From: Corynebacterium jeddahense
Lineage (GTDB): Bacteria > Actinomycetota > Actinomycetes > Mycobacteriales > Mycobacteriaceae
Direction: 5' to 3'
Length of the DNA stretch: 64,000 bases
Assembly: GCF_028609865.1 (NCBI RefSeq)
Contig: NZ_CP063194.1
Coordinates: 868,001 to 932,000, forward strand
The notes beneath the pieces were generated by a model, which saw only the letters and a program-made list of their open reading frames with translations, was not told the origin of the DNA and did not search any database. Of the stretch, positions 56,963 through 64,000 are shown in pieces (the stretch's first letter is position 1; every line of letters begins with the position of its first letter). The position numbers and the translations under genes were made by a program.

Positions 56963-57366
56963 GTCAATCTCCTTGGATCGTGGCAACACTGTGAGAAGAC
57001 ACCGCCTCAAGGTCGATGCCATACCTTTATCTAGCACGGGTGTCTGACGGTCTAGAAACCAAAAACCCTGCTCACAGCCTTATAACAGGGCGAAAAGGGG
57101 GGTGAATTCGGTGGGCTGGGTCACAACCGGGGCACCACCCCACAGCCGTGGGCGATGTCTTTCTACCCGCCCCGGGTATGCGGTGCAGGCAGTGAATTCC
57201 CTGGTGGCGCCTGCTGAACCGACGAGGGGAGGCGATGCCGCCGGCCCGGGGTGGGGCACAGGGGTGACGGTGGTCGAAGGGTGATGTTTGAAGATTTGAT
57301 GAAGATTTCCCCGCCGGGCACTGAGCGAGGGTGGTATTCCCCCTGGCCGGAGTGATACTGGGGTCT
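56963..57366. promoter_or_regulatory. divergent promoter region of the copper island
   Basis: 404 nt without a gene between the leftward cueP-like/oxidase genes and rightward copRS. Holds the CopR box (57289-57308) and a CTGTTATAAGGCTGTGAGCAG-like imperfect palindrome near 57069-57089. Confidence 0.6.
57289..57308 (+). promoter_or_regulatory. copR box: CopR box (tandem TGAAGATTT)
   Basis: TGAAGATTT at 57289-57297 and again at 57300-57308, two nt apart. This is the tandem 9-mer described as the CopR-binding motif of C. glutamicum, placed 58 nt before copR. Confidence 0.88.
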
Positions 57367-58089
57367 ATGGCTGACCACACACCGACCACCGCCACGCCCC
57401 CGGGGCGGGTGCTGGTCGTCGATGATGAACAACCCCTGGCTCAGATGGTGGCCTCCTACCTCGTCCGGGCCGGCTTCGATACCCGCCAGGCGCACACCGG
57501 CACCCAGGCCGTGGACGAGGCCCGTCGCTTTTCCCCCGATGTTGTGGTGCTGGATCTGGGGCTGCCCGAACTCGACGGTCTGGAGGTGTGCCGACGGATC
57601 CGCACCTTCTCGGACTGCTACATCCTCATGCTCACCGCGCGTGGCAGCGAGGACGACAAGATCAGCGGTTTGACCCTGGGGGCGGATGACTACATCACCA
57701 AACCTTTTAGCATCCGGGAACTGGTGACCCGGGTGCATGCGGTGCTGCGCCGCCCGCGCACCAGCACCACCCCACCGCAGGTGACCACCCCCTTGATCGT
57801 TGGTGACCTCATCCTTGACCCCGTCGCCCATCAGGTGCGGGTGGGGGAGACGACCGTGGAGCTCACCCGCACGGAGTTCGAGCTGCTGGTTACCCTGGCC
57901 CTGCGCCCCGGCCAAGTGCTGACCCGCCACGACCTGGTCACCGAGGTCTGGGACACCACCTGGGTCGGTGATGAACGCATCGTCGATGTCCACATCGGCA
58001 ACTTGCGTCGCAAGCTCGGCACCGACACCCGGGGCCGGGGGTTTATCGACACCGTCCGTGGCGTGGGCTACCGGGTGGGGCAGCCATGA
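57367..58089 (+). CDS. copR: copper-responsive response regulator CopR
   Basis: A 240-residue OmpR/PhoB-type regulator. Receiver residues: acidic pair VVDDEQ, phospho-Asp in VVVLDLGLPELDGLEV, Thr in MLTARGS, Lys in YITKPFS. C-terminal winged helix (LTRTEFELLVTLALRPGQVL, VDVHIGNLRRKLG). Copper specificity comes from the CopR box and the neighbours. ATG 57367; overlaps copS by 4 nt. Confidence 0.92.
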   Translation: MADHTPTTATPPGRVLVVDDEQPLAQMVASYLVRAGFDTRQAHTGTQAVDEARRFSPDVVVLDLGLPELDGLEVCRRIRTFSDCYILMLTARGSEDDKISGLTLGADDYITKPFSIRELVTRVHAVLRRPRTSTTPPQVTTPLIVGDLILDPVAHQVRVGETTVELTRTEFELLVTLALRPGQVLTRHDLVTEVWDTTWVGDERIVDVHIGNLRRKLGTDTRGRGFIDTVRGVGYRVGQP

Positions 58090-59213
58090 ATCACGGACCC
58101 GGCCTGACCTTCCGCTTCCTGGCCGCCCAGGTGTTGGTCGTGGTGATTAGCCTGCTGGTGGCCGCGACCGTGGCCACGATGGTGGGCCCGACCCTGTTCC
58201 ATGGTCATATGTCGATGGCCGGCCGGGAGGGCCCCTCGCTGGAGCTGTTCCATGCCGAGCGGGCCTACCGGGACGCCAACCTGATCACCCTGGCCGTCGC
58301 CCTTCCCACCGCCTTGATCAGCGCCCTACTGGCCAGCCTGTGGTTATCGCGTCGTCTGCGCACCCCCCTGCAGGATCTCACCCGCGCCGCTACCAGCCTG
58401 ACGGCCGGCAACTCCCGTATCCGCGTGCCCGCCGGAGAAGCGGGCCCCGAAGTCACCACCCTGGCGCATGCCTTCAACACCATGGCCGACCGGCTGGAAC
58501 ACACCGAACAGGTCCGCCGCCAGATGCTCTCTGATTTGGCCCACGAAATGGGCACCCCCTTATCGGTGCTCACGGTCTACCTCGATGGTCTCCAGGACGG
58601 GGTCGTGGATTGGAATAATGCCACCTACACGATCATGGCTGACCAACTCACCCGCCTGACCCGGTTGATGGGAGACATTGACGAAGTCTCCCGGGCCCAG
58701 GAACACCGGATCGATTTGGACCTGGCGGAGGAAGGGCTCGGGGATCTACTCCATTCCGCCGCTGCTGCCGCGGGGGAAGCTTATGCTGACAAAGGCGTCG
58801 ATTTACAGGTCGAGACCATTACGGACACCGCCCGGGTGGTCGTGGACCGGCAACGCTTCGGCCAGGTGATGAGCAATCTCCTGTCGAACGCGCTACGTCA
58901 CACCCCGGCCGGCGGGCAGGTCCGGATCAGCGTCCACCGACAGGGGGCGTCCACCGCGCTCATCCACGTTGCCGATGACGGCGAGGGCATCCCACCTGGC
59001 CAGCTCGGATACATCTTCGAACGCTTCTACCGGGGGGATGCCGCCCGCAGCCGGGACAACGGCGGGGCCGGTATCGGTCTGACCATCTCCAAGGCATTGA
59101 TCGAGGCCCACGGCGGCACTCTCACCGCCACCTCCCCCGGACCCGGTCGCGGAACGGTGTTTGCCCTCCGCCTCCCGCTGTCCCCTCCCGACAGTGAGGA
59201 GGCTGCTCGGTGA
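58086..59213 (+). CDS. copS: copper-sensing histidine kinase CopS
   Basis: A 375-residue sensor kinase: TM1 (residues 9-35), a short extracytoplasmic loop with His/Met (FHGHMSMAGREG) that may bind copper, TM2 (about 63-85), HAMP, phospho-His in LSDLAHEMGTPLSVL, N box MSNLLSNALRHTP, G boxes DDGEGIPP and GGAGIGLTISKALIE. Confidence 0.9.
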   Translation: MNHGPGLTFRFLAAQVLVVVISLLVAATVATMVGPTLFHGHMSMAGREGPSLELFHAERAYRDANLITLAVALPTALISALLASLWLSRRLRTPLQDLTRAATSLTAGNSRIRVPAGEAGPEVTTLAHAFNTMADRLEHTEQVRRQMLSDLAHEMGTPLSVLTVYLDGLQDGVVDWNNATYTIMADQLTRLTRLMGDIDEVSRAQEHRIDLDLAEEGLGDLLHSAAAAAGEAYADKGVDLQVETITDTARVVVDRQRFGQVMSNLLSNALRHTPAGGQVRISVHRQGASTALIHVADDGEGIPPGQLGYIFERFYRGDAARSRDNGGAGIGLTISKALIEAHGGTLTATSPGPGRGTVFALRLPLSPPDSEEAAR

Positions 59214-59258
59214 CCGCACCCTGCCCCGTGTGAGGGCCGTGCCCTCCACCCCTTGAAA

Positions 59259-59279
59259 ATATACCCCGGGGGGGTATAT
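59259..59279. promoter_or_regulatory. CsoR/CopY-like palindromic operator
   Basis: ATATACCCC-GGG-GGGGTATAT: perfect 9-bp arms around a GGG centre, 45 nt before the HMA protein gene. C/G-tract palindromes of this kind are typical for the Cu(I) repressor CsoR, so this promoter may answer to CsoR as well as CopR. Confidence 0.68.
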
Positions 59280-59324
59280 GCTTGCGAGCGTTACCGCATC
59301 CCACCGACCCGTAGGAGCTTTCCC

Positions 59325-59651
59325 ATGATCACCTCCCCGCCCCGCCTCTTGCCGATGGCCTCCCACGGCTGCAGCTGTTGCGAACCTGCCTCACGTGCCG
59401 ACACCGCCTCCGTCCCTGCCTCCGGCGACTCGTCAGCAGGAGGGGCTTCCCCTAGCTACCAGGTCACAGGCTTGACCTGCGGGCACTGCGCGAAAAGCGT
59501 GACCCAGGCCCTTCAGGCCCTGCCCCAGGTCGACGACGTCCAGATTGATCTCGCTGCTGGTGGTGTTTCCACCGTCACGGTCACCGGTGTCGTACCTCCG
59601 GAGATGGTTCGCCGGGCCATCGAGGAGGCCGGCTACACCGTCTTATCCTGA
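59325..59651 (+). CDS. heavy-metal-associated (HMA) domain copper chaperone
   Basis: A 108-residue protein. A Cys-rich N-terminus (SHGCSCCEPA) precedes one HMA domain with the Cu(I) motif GLTCGHCAKSV (residues 49-59) and the end VRRAIEEAGYTV. It is longer than a standard CopZ (about 70 residues); the CxCC head could be an extra metal site. ATG 59325 has TAGGAG. Followed by copB with a 51-nt gap. Confidence 0.88.
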   Translation: MITSPPRLLPMASHGCSCCEPASRADTASVPASGDSSAGGASPSYQVTGLTCGHCAKSVTQALQALPQVDDVQIDLAAGGVSTVTVTGVVPPEMVRRAIEEAGYTVLS

Positions 59652-59702
59652 TCAGTTTTACCCATCATCTCGACCCCGACCGGGTTGAGCGGAAGGAACC
59701 TC

Positions 59703-61937
59703 ATGAGCACTCCCCACCATTCCGGTGATCACCATGGTGATCACCCCGCTCCGGAAACAGACCACACCCACCACCCGCATCATGCCAGCCACGAACACCA
59801 CGCAGATGCCGACACCCACGGCCAGGCGATGCCCCACGATCACCCGCACTCCGCCCTGGACGAAGACCACCAGGTTCATGGTCACGGCGAACACGCCGGA
59901 CACAGCACCGCAATGTTTCGGGACCGCTTCTGGTGGTCGCTGATTCTGTCCATTCCCGTCACTATTTTCAGCCCCATGGTCGCCCAGCTGCTCGGCTACC
60001 ACCTCCCGGCATTCCCCGGATCCACCTGGATCCCCCCGGTGCTGGGCACGATCATCTTCGTCTACGGCGGAACGCCTTTCCTCAAGGGTGGATGGAACGA
60101 ACTGAAATCCCGCCAACCCGGGATGATGCTCCTGATCGCGATGGCCATCACCGTGGCGTTTGTCGCCTCCTGGGTCACCACTCTGGGGCTGGGCGGTTTT
60201 GAGCTGGACTTCTGGTGGGAGCTGGCTCTGCTGGTGACCATCATGCTGCTGGGCCACTGGCTGGAGATGCGCGCTCTCGGGGCCGCGTCCTCCGCGCTTG
60301 ACGCGCTGGCTGCCCTGCTGCCGGATGAGGCCGAGAAAGTCATCGACGGGACCACCCGCACCGTGGCCATCTCCGAGCTGGTCGTCGACGACGTCGTGCT
60401 GGTGAGGGCCGGTGCCCGGGTGCCGGCCGACGGTACCATCCTCGACGGAGCCGCCGAATTCGATGAGGCGATGATCACCGGCGAATCCCGTCCCGTCTTC
60501 CGCGACACCGGTGACAAGGTGGTCGCCGGTACTGTGGCCACCGACAACACCGTCCGTATCCGGGTGGAGGCTACCGGCGGGGACACCGCCCTGGCCGGGA
60601 TCCAACGCTTGGTTGCCGACGCTCAGGAGTCCTCCTCCCGGGCCCAGGCCCTGGCGGATCGGGCGGCGGCGTTGTTGTTCTGGTTCGCGCTGATCTCCGC
60701 TCTGATCACCGCGGTGGTGTGGACCATCATCGGCAGCCCGGACGATGCCGTGGTGCGCACGGTCACGGTGCTGGTCATCGCCTGCCCGCACGCCCTGGGC
60801 CTGGCGATTCCGCTGGTCATTGCGATCTCCACCGAGCGAGCCGCGAAATCCGGGGTGCTCATCAAGGACCGGATGACGCTCGAGCGGATGCGCACCATCG
60901 ACGTGGTGCTCTTCGACAAAACCGGCACCCTGACCGAGGGTGCGCACGCGGTCACCGATGTCGCGGCAGCTGACGGCGTCACCGAGGGCGAGCTGCTGGC
61001 CCTGGCCGCCGCCGCGGAGGCCGACAGCGAGCACCCCGTGGCCCGCGCCATCGTGGCGGCCGCGGCCGCCCATCCCGAGGCCTCCCGTCGGCAAATCCGT
61101 GCAACTGGTTTCAGCGCCGCCTCCGGCAGGGGAGTCCGGGCCACTGTCGAGGGCGCTGAGATCCTCGTGGGCGGGCCGAACATGCTGCGCGAGCTCAACC
61201 TCACCACCCCGGCCGAGCTCACCGACACCACCAGCGCCTGGACCGGGCGTGGGGCCGGTGTGCTCCATATTGTCCGCGACGGTCAGATCATCGGTGCTGT
61301 GGCCGTCGAGGACAAGATCCGCCCCGAATCCCGCGCCGCCGTGAAAGCCCTGCAGGACCGCGGGGTGAAGGTCGCGATGATCACCGGTGACGCGCAGCAG
61401 GTGGCCCAGGCGGTTGGCCAGGACCTGGGGATCGATGAGGTCTTCGCCGAGGTCCTGCCCCAGGACAAGGACACCAAGGTCACCCAGTTGCAGGAGCGTG
61501 GCCTGAGCGTGGCCATGGTCGGCGACGGTGTCAACGACGCCCCCGCTCTGACCCGCGCGGAGGTCGGTATCGCCATCGGGGCCGGCACGGATGTGGCCAT
61601 GGAATCCGCCGGAGTGGTCCTGGCCAGTGATGACCCGCGGGCAGTGCTGTCGATGATCGAGCTCTCGCAGGCCAGCTACCGCAAGATGATCCAGAACCTC
61701 ATCTGGGCCTCTGGCTACAACATCCTCGCCGTGCCGCTGGCCGCCGGCGTGCTCGCCCCGATCGGGTTCGTGCTGTCCCCAGCCGTGGGCGCGATCTTGA
61801 TGTCTGCCTCGACCATCGTGGTGGCCCTGAACGCTCAGCTGTTGCGCCGCATTGATTTGGATCCGGCCCACCTGGCTCCGACCGACGTGAAGGAGGAACA
61901 CACCACGCCTACTCCGGCATCCACCGCCGTCCGCTGA
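59703..61937 (+). CDS. copB: copper-exporting P1B-3-type ATPase CopB
   Basis: A 744-residue pump. His-rich N-terminus (about 20 His in the first 70 residues) instead of HMA domains; CPH in TM6 (VIACPHALGLAIP), TGES, DKTGTLTEG, HP motif SEHPVARAI, GDGVNDAPALT. CPH and the His-rich head define the CopB (P1B-3) group, which prefers Cu(II) or Ag. ATG 59703. Confidence 0.94.
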   Translation: MSTPHHSGDHHGDHPAPETDHTHHPHHASHEHHADADTHGQAMPHDHPHSALDEDHQVHGHGEHAGHSTAMFRDRFWWSLILSIPVTIFSPMVAQLLGYHLPAFPGSTWIPPVLGTIIFVYGGTPFLKGGWNELKSRQPGMMLLIAMAITVAFVASWVTTLGLGGFELDFWWELALLVTIMLLGHWLEMRALGAASSALDALAALLPDEAEKVIDGTTRTVAISELVVDDVVLVRAGARVPADGTILDGAAEFDEAMITGESRPVFRDTGDKVVAGTVATDNTVRIRVEATGGDTALAGIQRLVADAQESSSRAQALADRAAALLFWFALISALITAVVWTIIGSPDDAVVRTVTVLVIACPHALGLAIPLVIAISTERAAKSGVLIKDRMTLERMRTIDVVLFDKTGTLTEGAHAVTDVAAADGVTEGELLALAAAAEADSEHPVARAIVAAAAAHPEASRRQIRATGFSAASGRGVRATVEGAEILVGGPNMLRELNLTTPAELTDTTSAWTGRGAGVLHIVRDGQIIGAVAVEDKIRPESRAAVKALQDRGVKVAMITGDAQQVAQAVGQDLGIDEVFAEVLPQDKDTKVTQLQERGLSVAMVGDGVNDAPALTRAEVGIAIGAGTDVAMESAGVVLASDDPRAVLSMIELSQASYRKMIQNLIWASGYNILAVPLAAGVLAPIGFVLSPAVGAILMSASTIVVALNAQLLRRIDLDPAHLAPTDVKEEHTTPTPASTAVR

Positions 61938-61985
61938 TCCACCACTTCTCTCCACTACCCCCATATGACCCTGAAAGGCTCCACC

Positions 61986-62672
61986 ATGAAGCGCACCCTT
62001 GTTCTTTCCGCTCTCGCCGTGGCCTCCACCCTGGTTTTGTCCGCCTGCGGTGAGACCACCGAGTCAGACAACACCGACGCCACCACCTCGGCCACCAGCA
62101 CTGCGACGACTACCGCTGAGACGACCGAGACCACCACGGCGACGACTGAGGCGGACGGGGAGATCTCCGCCGATCACAACGACGCGGACATCATGTTTGC
62201 CCAGATGATGATCCCCCATCACCAGCAGGCCGTGGAGATGAGTGAAATCCTCCTGGCCAAGGAGGGTATCCCCGCCCAGGTCGTGGAGTTTGCCCAGGGG
62301 GTTATTGACGCCCAGGGCCCGGAGATCGACCGGATGAACGCCATGCTCGAGGCCTGGGGCCAGCAGCCGGTTACCGACTCCGGGGGCATGGGGACCATGG
62401 ACGAGATGGGTGGAATGGATCACGGGGCAATGGGTGGCATGAGCGGGATGATGAGCCAAGAGGACATGACAGTCCTTGAGGAAGCCCAGGGCACCGAGGC
62501 TGCCCGCCTCTACCTGGAGCAGATGACCGCCCACCACGAAGGTGCGGTCGACATGGCCCGTGACGAGGCTGCTGACGGCCAGAATCCCCATGCGATCACC
62601 CTGGCCGAACAAATTATCAACGACCAGGAGGCCGAGATCGCCCAGATGCAGCAGATGCTCACTGACCTATGA
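61986..62672 (+). CDS. DUF305 copper-associated lipoprotein
   Basis: A 228-residue lipoprotein (lipobox LSAC), a Thr-rich linker, then a ferritin-like DUF305 helical domain with paired His motifs IPHHQQAVEMSE and TAHHEGAVDMARDE and a Met-rich stretch between them (MGTMDEMGGMDHGAMGGMSG). DUF305 proteins accompany copper resistance genes and probably bind metal outside the membrane. 48 nt after copB; end of the copper operon. Confidence 0.88.
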   Translation: MKRTLVLSALAVASTLVLSACGETTESDNTDATTSATSTATTTAETTETTTATTEADGEISADHNDADIMFAQMMIPHHQQAVEMSEILLAKEGIPAQVVEFAQGVIDAQGPEIDRMNAMLEAWGQQPVTDSGGMGTMDEMGGMDHGAMGGMSGMMSQEDMTVLEEAQGTEAARLYLEQMTAHHEGAVDMARDEAADGQNPHAITLAEQIINDQEAEIAQMQQMLTDL

Positions 62673-62689
62673 CAGGTCCCCGTCTTTTT

Positions 62690-63563
62690 CTGATCCCGAG
62701 GACAGGAATCTGAAAAAGACGCCGGGAGCACACGTCGATGACGGTGGCCAGATAGAGGAATTGCCTCTGGCCACAGGGCAGGTAGGTGATGTCGCCGACG
62801 TAGACCTGATTCGGTGCCTCAGCCCGGAACTTGCGTTTGAGGAAGTCCTCGACAACGCGTGCGCCCTGGTCCTTGACCGTGGTCTTCTTCGGTTTACGTA
62901 GGTTCACACCGACGATGTTGTGGGTGCGCATCAGCTGTTCCACGCGTTTGCGGTTGATCGGCTCTGCTTTCTCATTGAGTTCGATGGTCATTCTCCTGAC
63001 TCCGATGGCGCCGTCGAATTCCTGGTGGTACTCGCGCATGCGCTTAACCAGCGCTTTGCCGACGTCTCGGCGGGCGTCGCGTCTGGCCCGCCATCTGTAG
63101 AAGCTCGACCGGTTCAGGCCGAGTACCTGGCACAACCGCTTCACCCCGTGGGTGGTGTGGTGGTCGTCAACGAACTGGAAGCGGCTCACCAGGTCGTCTC
63201 TCCCGCGAAATATTTGGCCGCCGTGCGCAGGATGTCGCGCTCGGTCGTCAGCTTCGCTGTTTCGGCTTTCAGGCGTTGGACCTCTCACCGCAGGCGGACC
63301 AGCCCCTGGTCGGCACCAGCGGGGGACGTCGAGGGAATCTACCCTCGGTCCCGACGGGCCTTGTGGACCCAGGTCTTCAGCGTGCCGCGGGCGATCCCGA
63401 GGTTTTCCGAGATCGAGGAATACGAGGCTCCCTCGGTGGTCTCGTAGAGCCGGACCGCGTCGGCTTTGAATTCATCGGAGTAAGTGTTTTTCGGCATAGT
63501 GTCTCTGCTTTCTCCGGTCCAGTCTGGACCAGTTCCAGCGTGTCCACTAAACGGGGGTCAGGC
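62690..63563 (-). mobile_element. IS3-family remnant, 3'-truncated
   Basis: OrfA starts at 63497 (MPKNTYSDEFKADAVRLYET, HTH SISENLGIARGTLKTW) but has stops at 63339 and further on. OrfB from GTG 63189 shows SRFQFVDDHHTTHGVKRLC and the first Asp (YVGDITYLP) and second Asp (TVIDVCSRRL), then ends abruptly near 62695, losing the catalytic Glu. One IS end (TGTCCACTAAACGGGGGTCA) lies at 63541-63560; the other is missing. Confidence 0.85.
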
Positions 63564-63646
63564 CCGCTGCGCAGCAACCGCATAGATCCGACTCACCGCC
63601 GAATGCTTTGCCGGGAGCCTAACCGGCGCGCACAGGAAACTCCCGG

Positions 63647-63994
63647 CTATTTCCCAAGCTTCTTGCGTCGCTCGGCGGCGAGTTTCAGCCGCTCGGCGCG
63701 ATGAGAACGTTCCTTCTCGAGCAGTTCCTCGAGGATCTTGTCTTCCTCGTCGGAGATGTCGAAGACGGCGTACCAAGCGGCCGCGAGTATGCCCACCACC
63801 GGCCACACCACCCAGGCGTAGTCCAGATCCAGCCCAATCTCCAGCACGAGATAGACCGCCAAGCCGCCAATGAGGGTGGTGTAGATCGCGGTGTCCATCC
63901 TCCGCTTCGCTGCAAGTTTCTCATCCAGTTCAACCTCGGACGGTGTCCGCTTCTCCAATGTGAACGGTTCGGCCGGGAGGTCGTCGAAAAGCAT
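63647..63994 (-). CDS. small two-helix membrane protein
   Basis: A 115-residue protein with two transmembrane segments (residues 36-54 and 59-78) between an acidic N-terminus and a strongly charged helical tail (DEEDKILEELLEKERSHRAE). No family recognised for certain. ATG 63994 lies at the window edge, so the ribosome site is not visible. Composition suggests core chromosome beyond the island. Confidence 0.68.
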   Translation of the reverse strand: MLFDDLPAEPFTLEKRTPSEVELDEKLAAKRRMDTAIYTTLIGGLAVYLVLEIGLDLDYAWVVWPVVGILAAAWYAVFDISDEEDKILEELLEKERSHRAERLKLAAERRKKLGK

Positions 63995-64000
63995 TGAAAG

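Noticed and set aside
59658..61964. 768-codon minus-strand frame opposite copB
   Set aside because: Antisense shadow of copB; the plus-strand protein has every P-type ATPase motif.

Overview
The window looks like a chromosome segment of a Corynebacterium species. The evidence is high GC, a mycothiol gene (mca), actinobacterial gene families (DUF4307, DUF4245, DUF5997, DUF6542, LGFP repeats), corynebacterial-type insertion sequences, erm(X), and a copper island whose gene content and CopR box match what is known from C. glutamicum. No tRNA, rRNA or CRISPR array was found.

Positions 1-23080 are ordinary core chromosome: greA, mca, a Z-prenyl synthase, coaA, glyA, a TetR-controlled DHA2 efflux pump, fum, glpX, xseA/xseB, ispH, rmuC, an AI-2E-type permease and ychF. 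From the ychF stop codon (23080) to about 63560 the window is an accessory island of roughly 40 kb.

The island appears modular. The 3' end of ychF (codons for a VEF[R/K]FNV tail) recurs at four places: native ychF (23051-23080), 40879-40903, a copy split by an insertion sequence (44085-44099 plus 51128-51140), and 53851-53879. Two of these copies are followed at once by the N-terminus of the same kind of serine integrase (23099 and 53900), both broken. Two share a 27-nt upstream arm. I read this as repeated site-specific integration into the ychF 3' end, giving a tandem array whose modules carry: (i) an ABC transporter, plasmid-type genes (DUF4192 protein, SSB, resolvases, truncated relaxase), repeat-rich origin-like DNA and erm(X); (ii) a mercury operon; (iii) a CmtR-controlled metal ATPase; (iv) a CopRS copper island.

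The third att copy is broken by a four-level nest of insertion sequences: an IS21-family element (44100-51121) holds an IS256-family element (45522-49870), which holds an ISL3-family element (45865-48764), which holds a second 1446-bp copy of itself (46787-48232). Target duplications are visible at every level. Other mobile debris includes two IS6-family copies flanking a pentapeptide-repeat gene, several IS3 remnants and two serine-resolvase genes.

Functionally the island stacks resistance: macrolide/lincosamide/streptogramin B (erm(X) with leader peptide), mercury (merR, merA, membrane transporter), cadmium/zinc/cobalt-type efflux (cmtR plus P1B ATPase) and copper (CopRS, multicopper oxidase, CueP-like lipoprotein, HMA protein, CPH-type ATPase, DUF305 lipoprotein). 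The last gene (63647-63994) may be core chromosome again. All calls rest on reading the sequence; no database search was possible.
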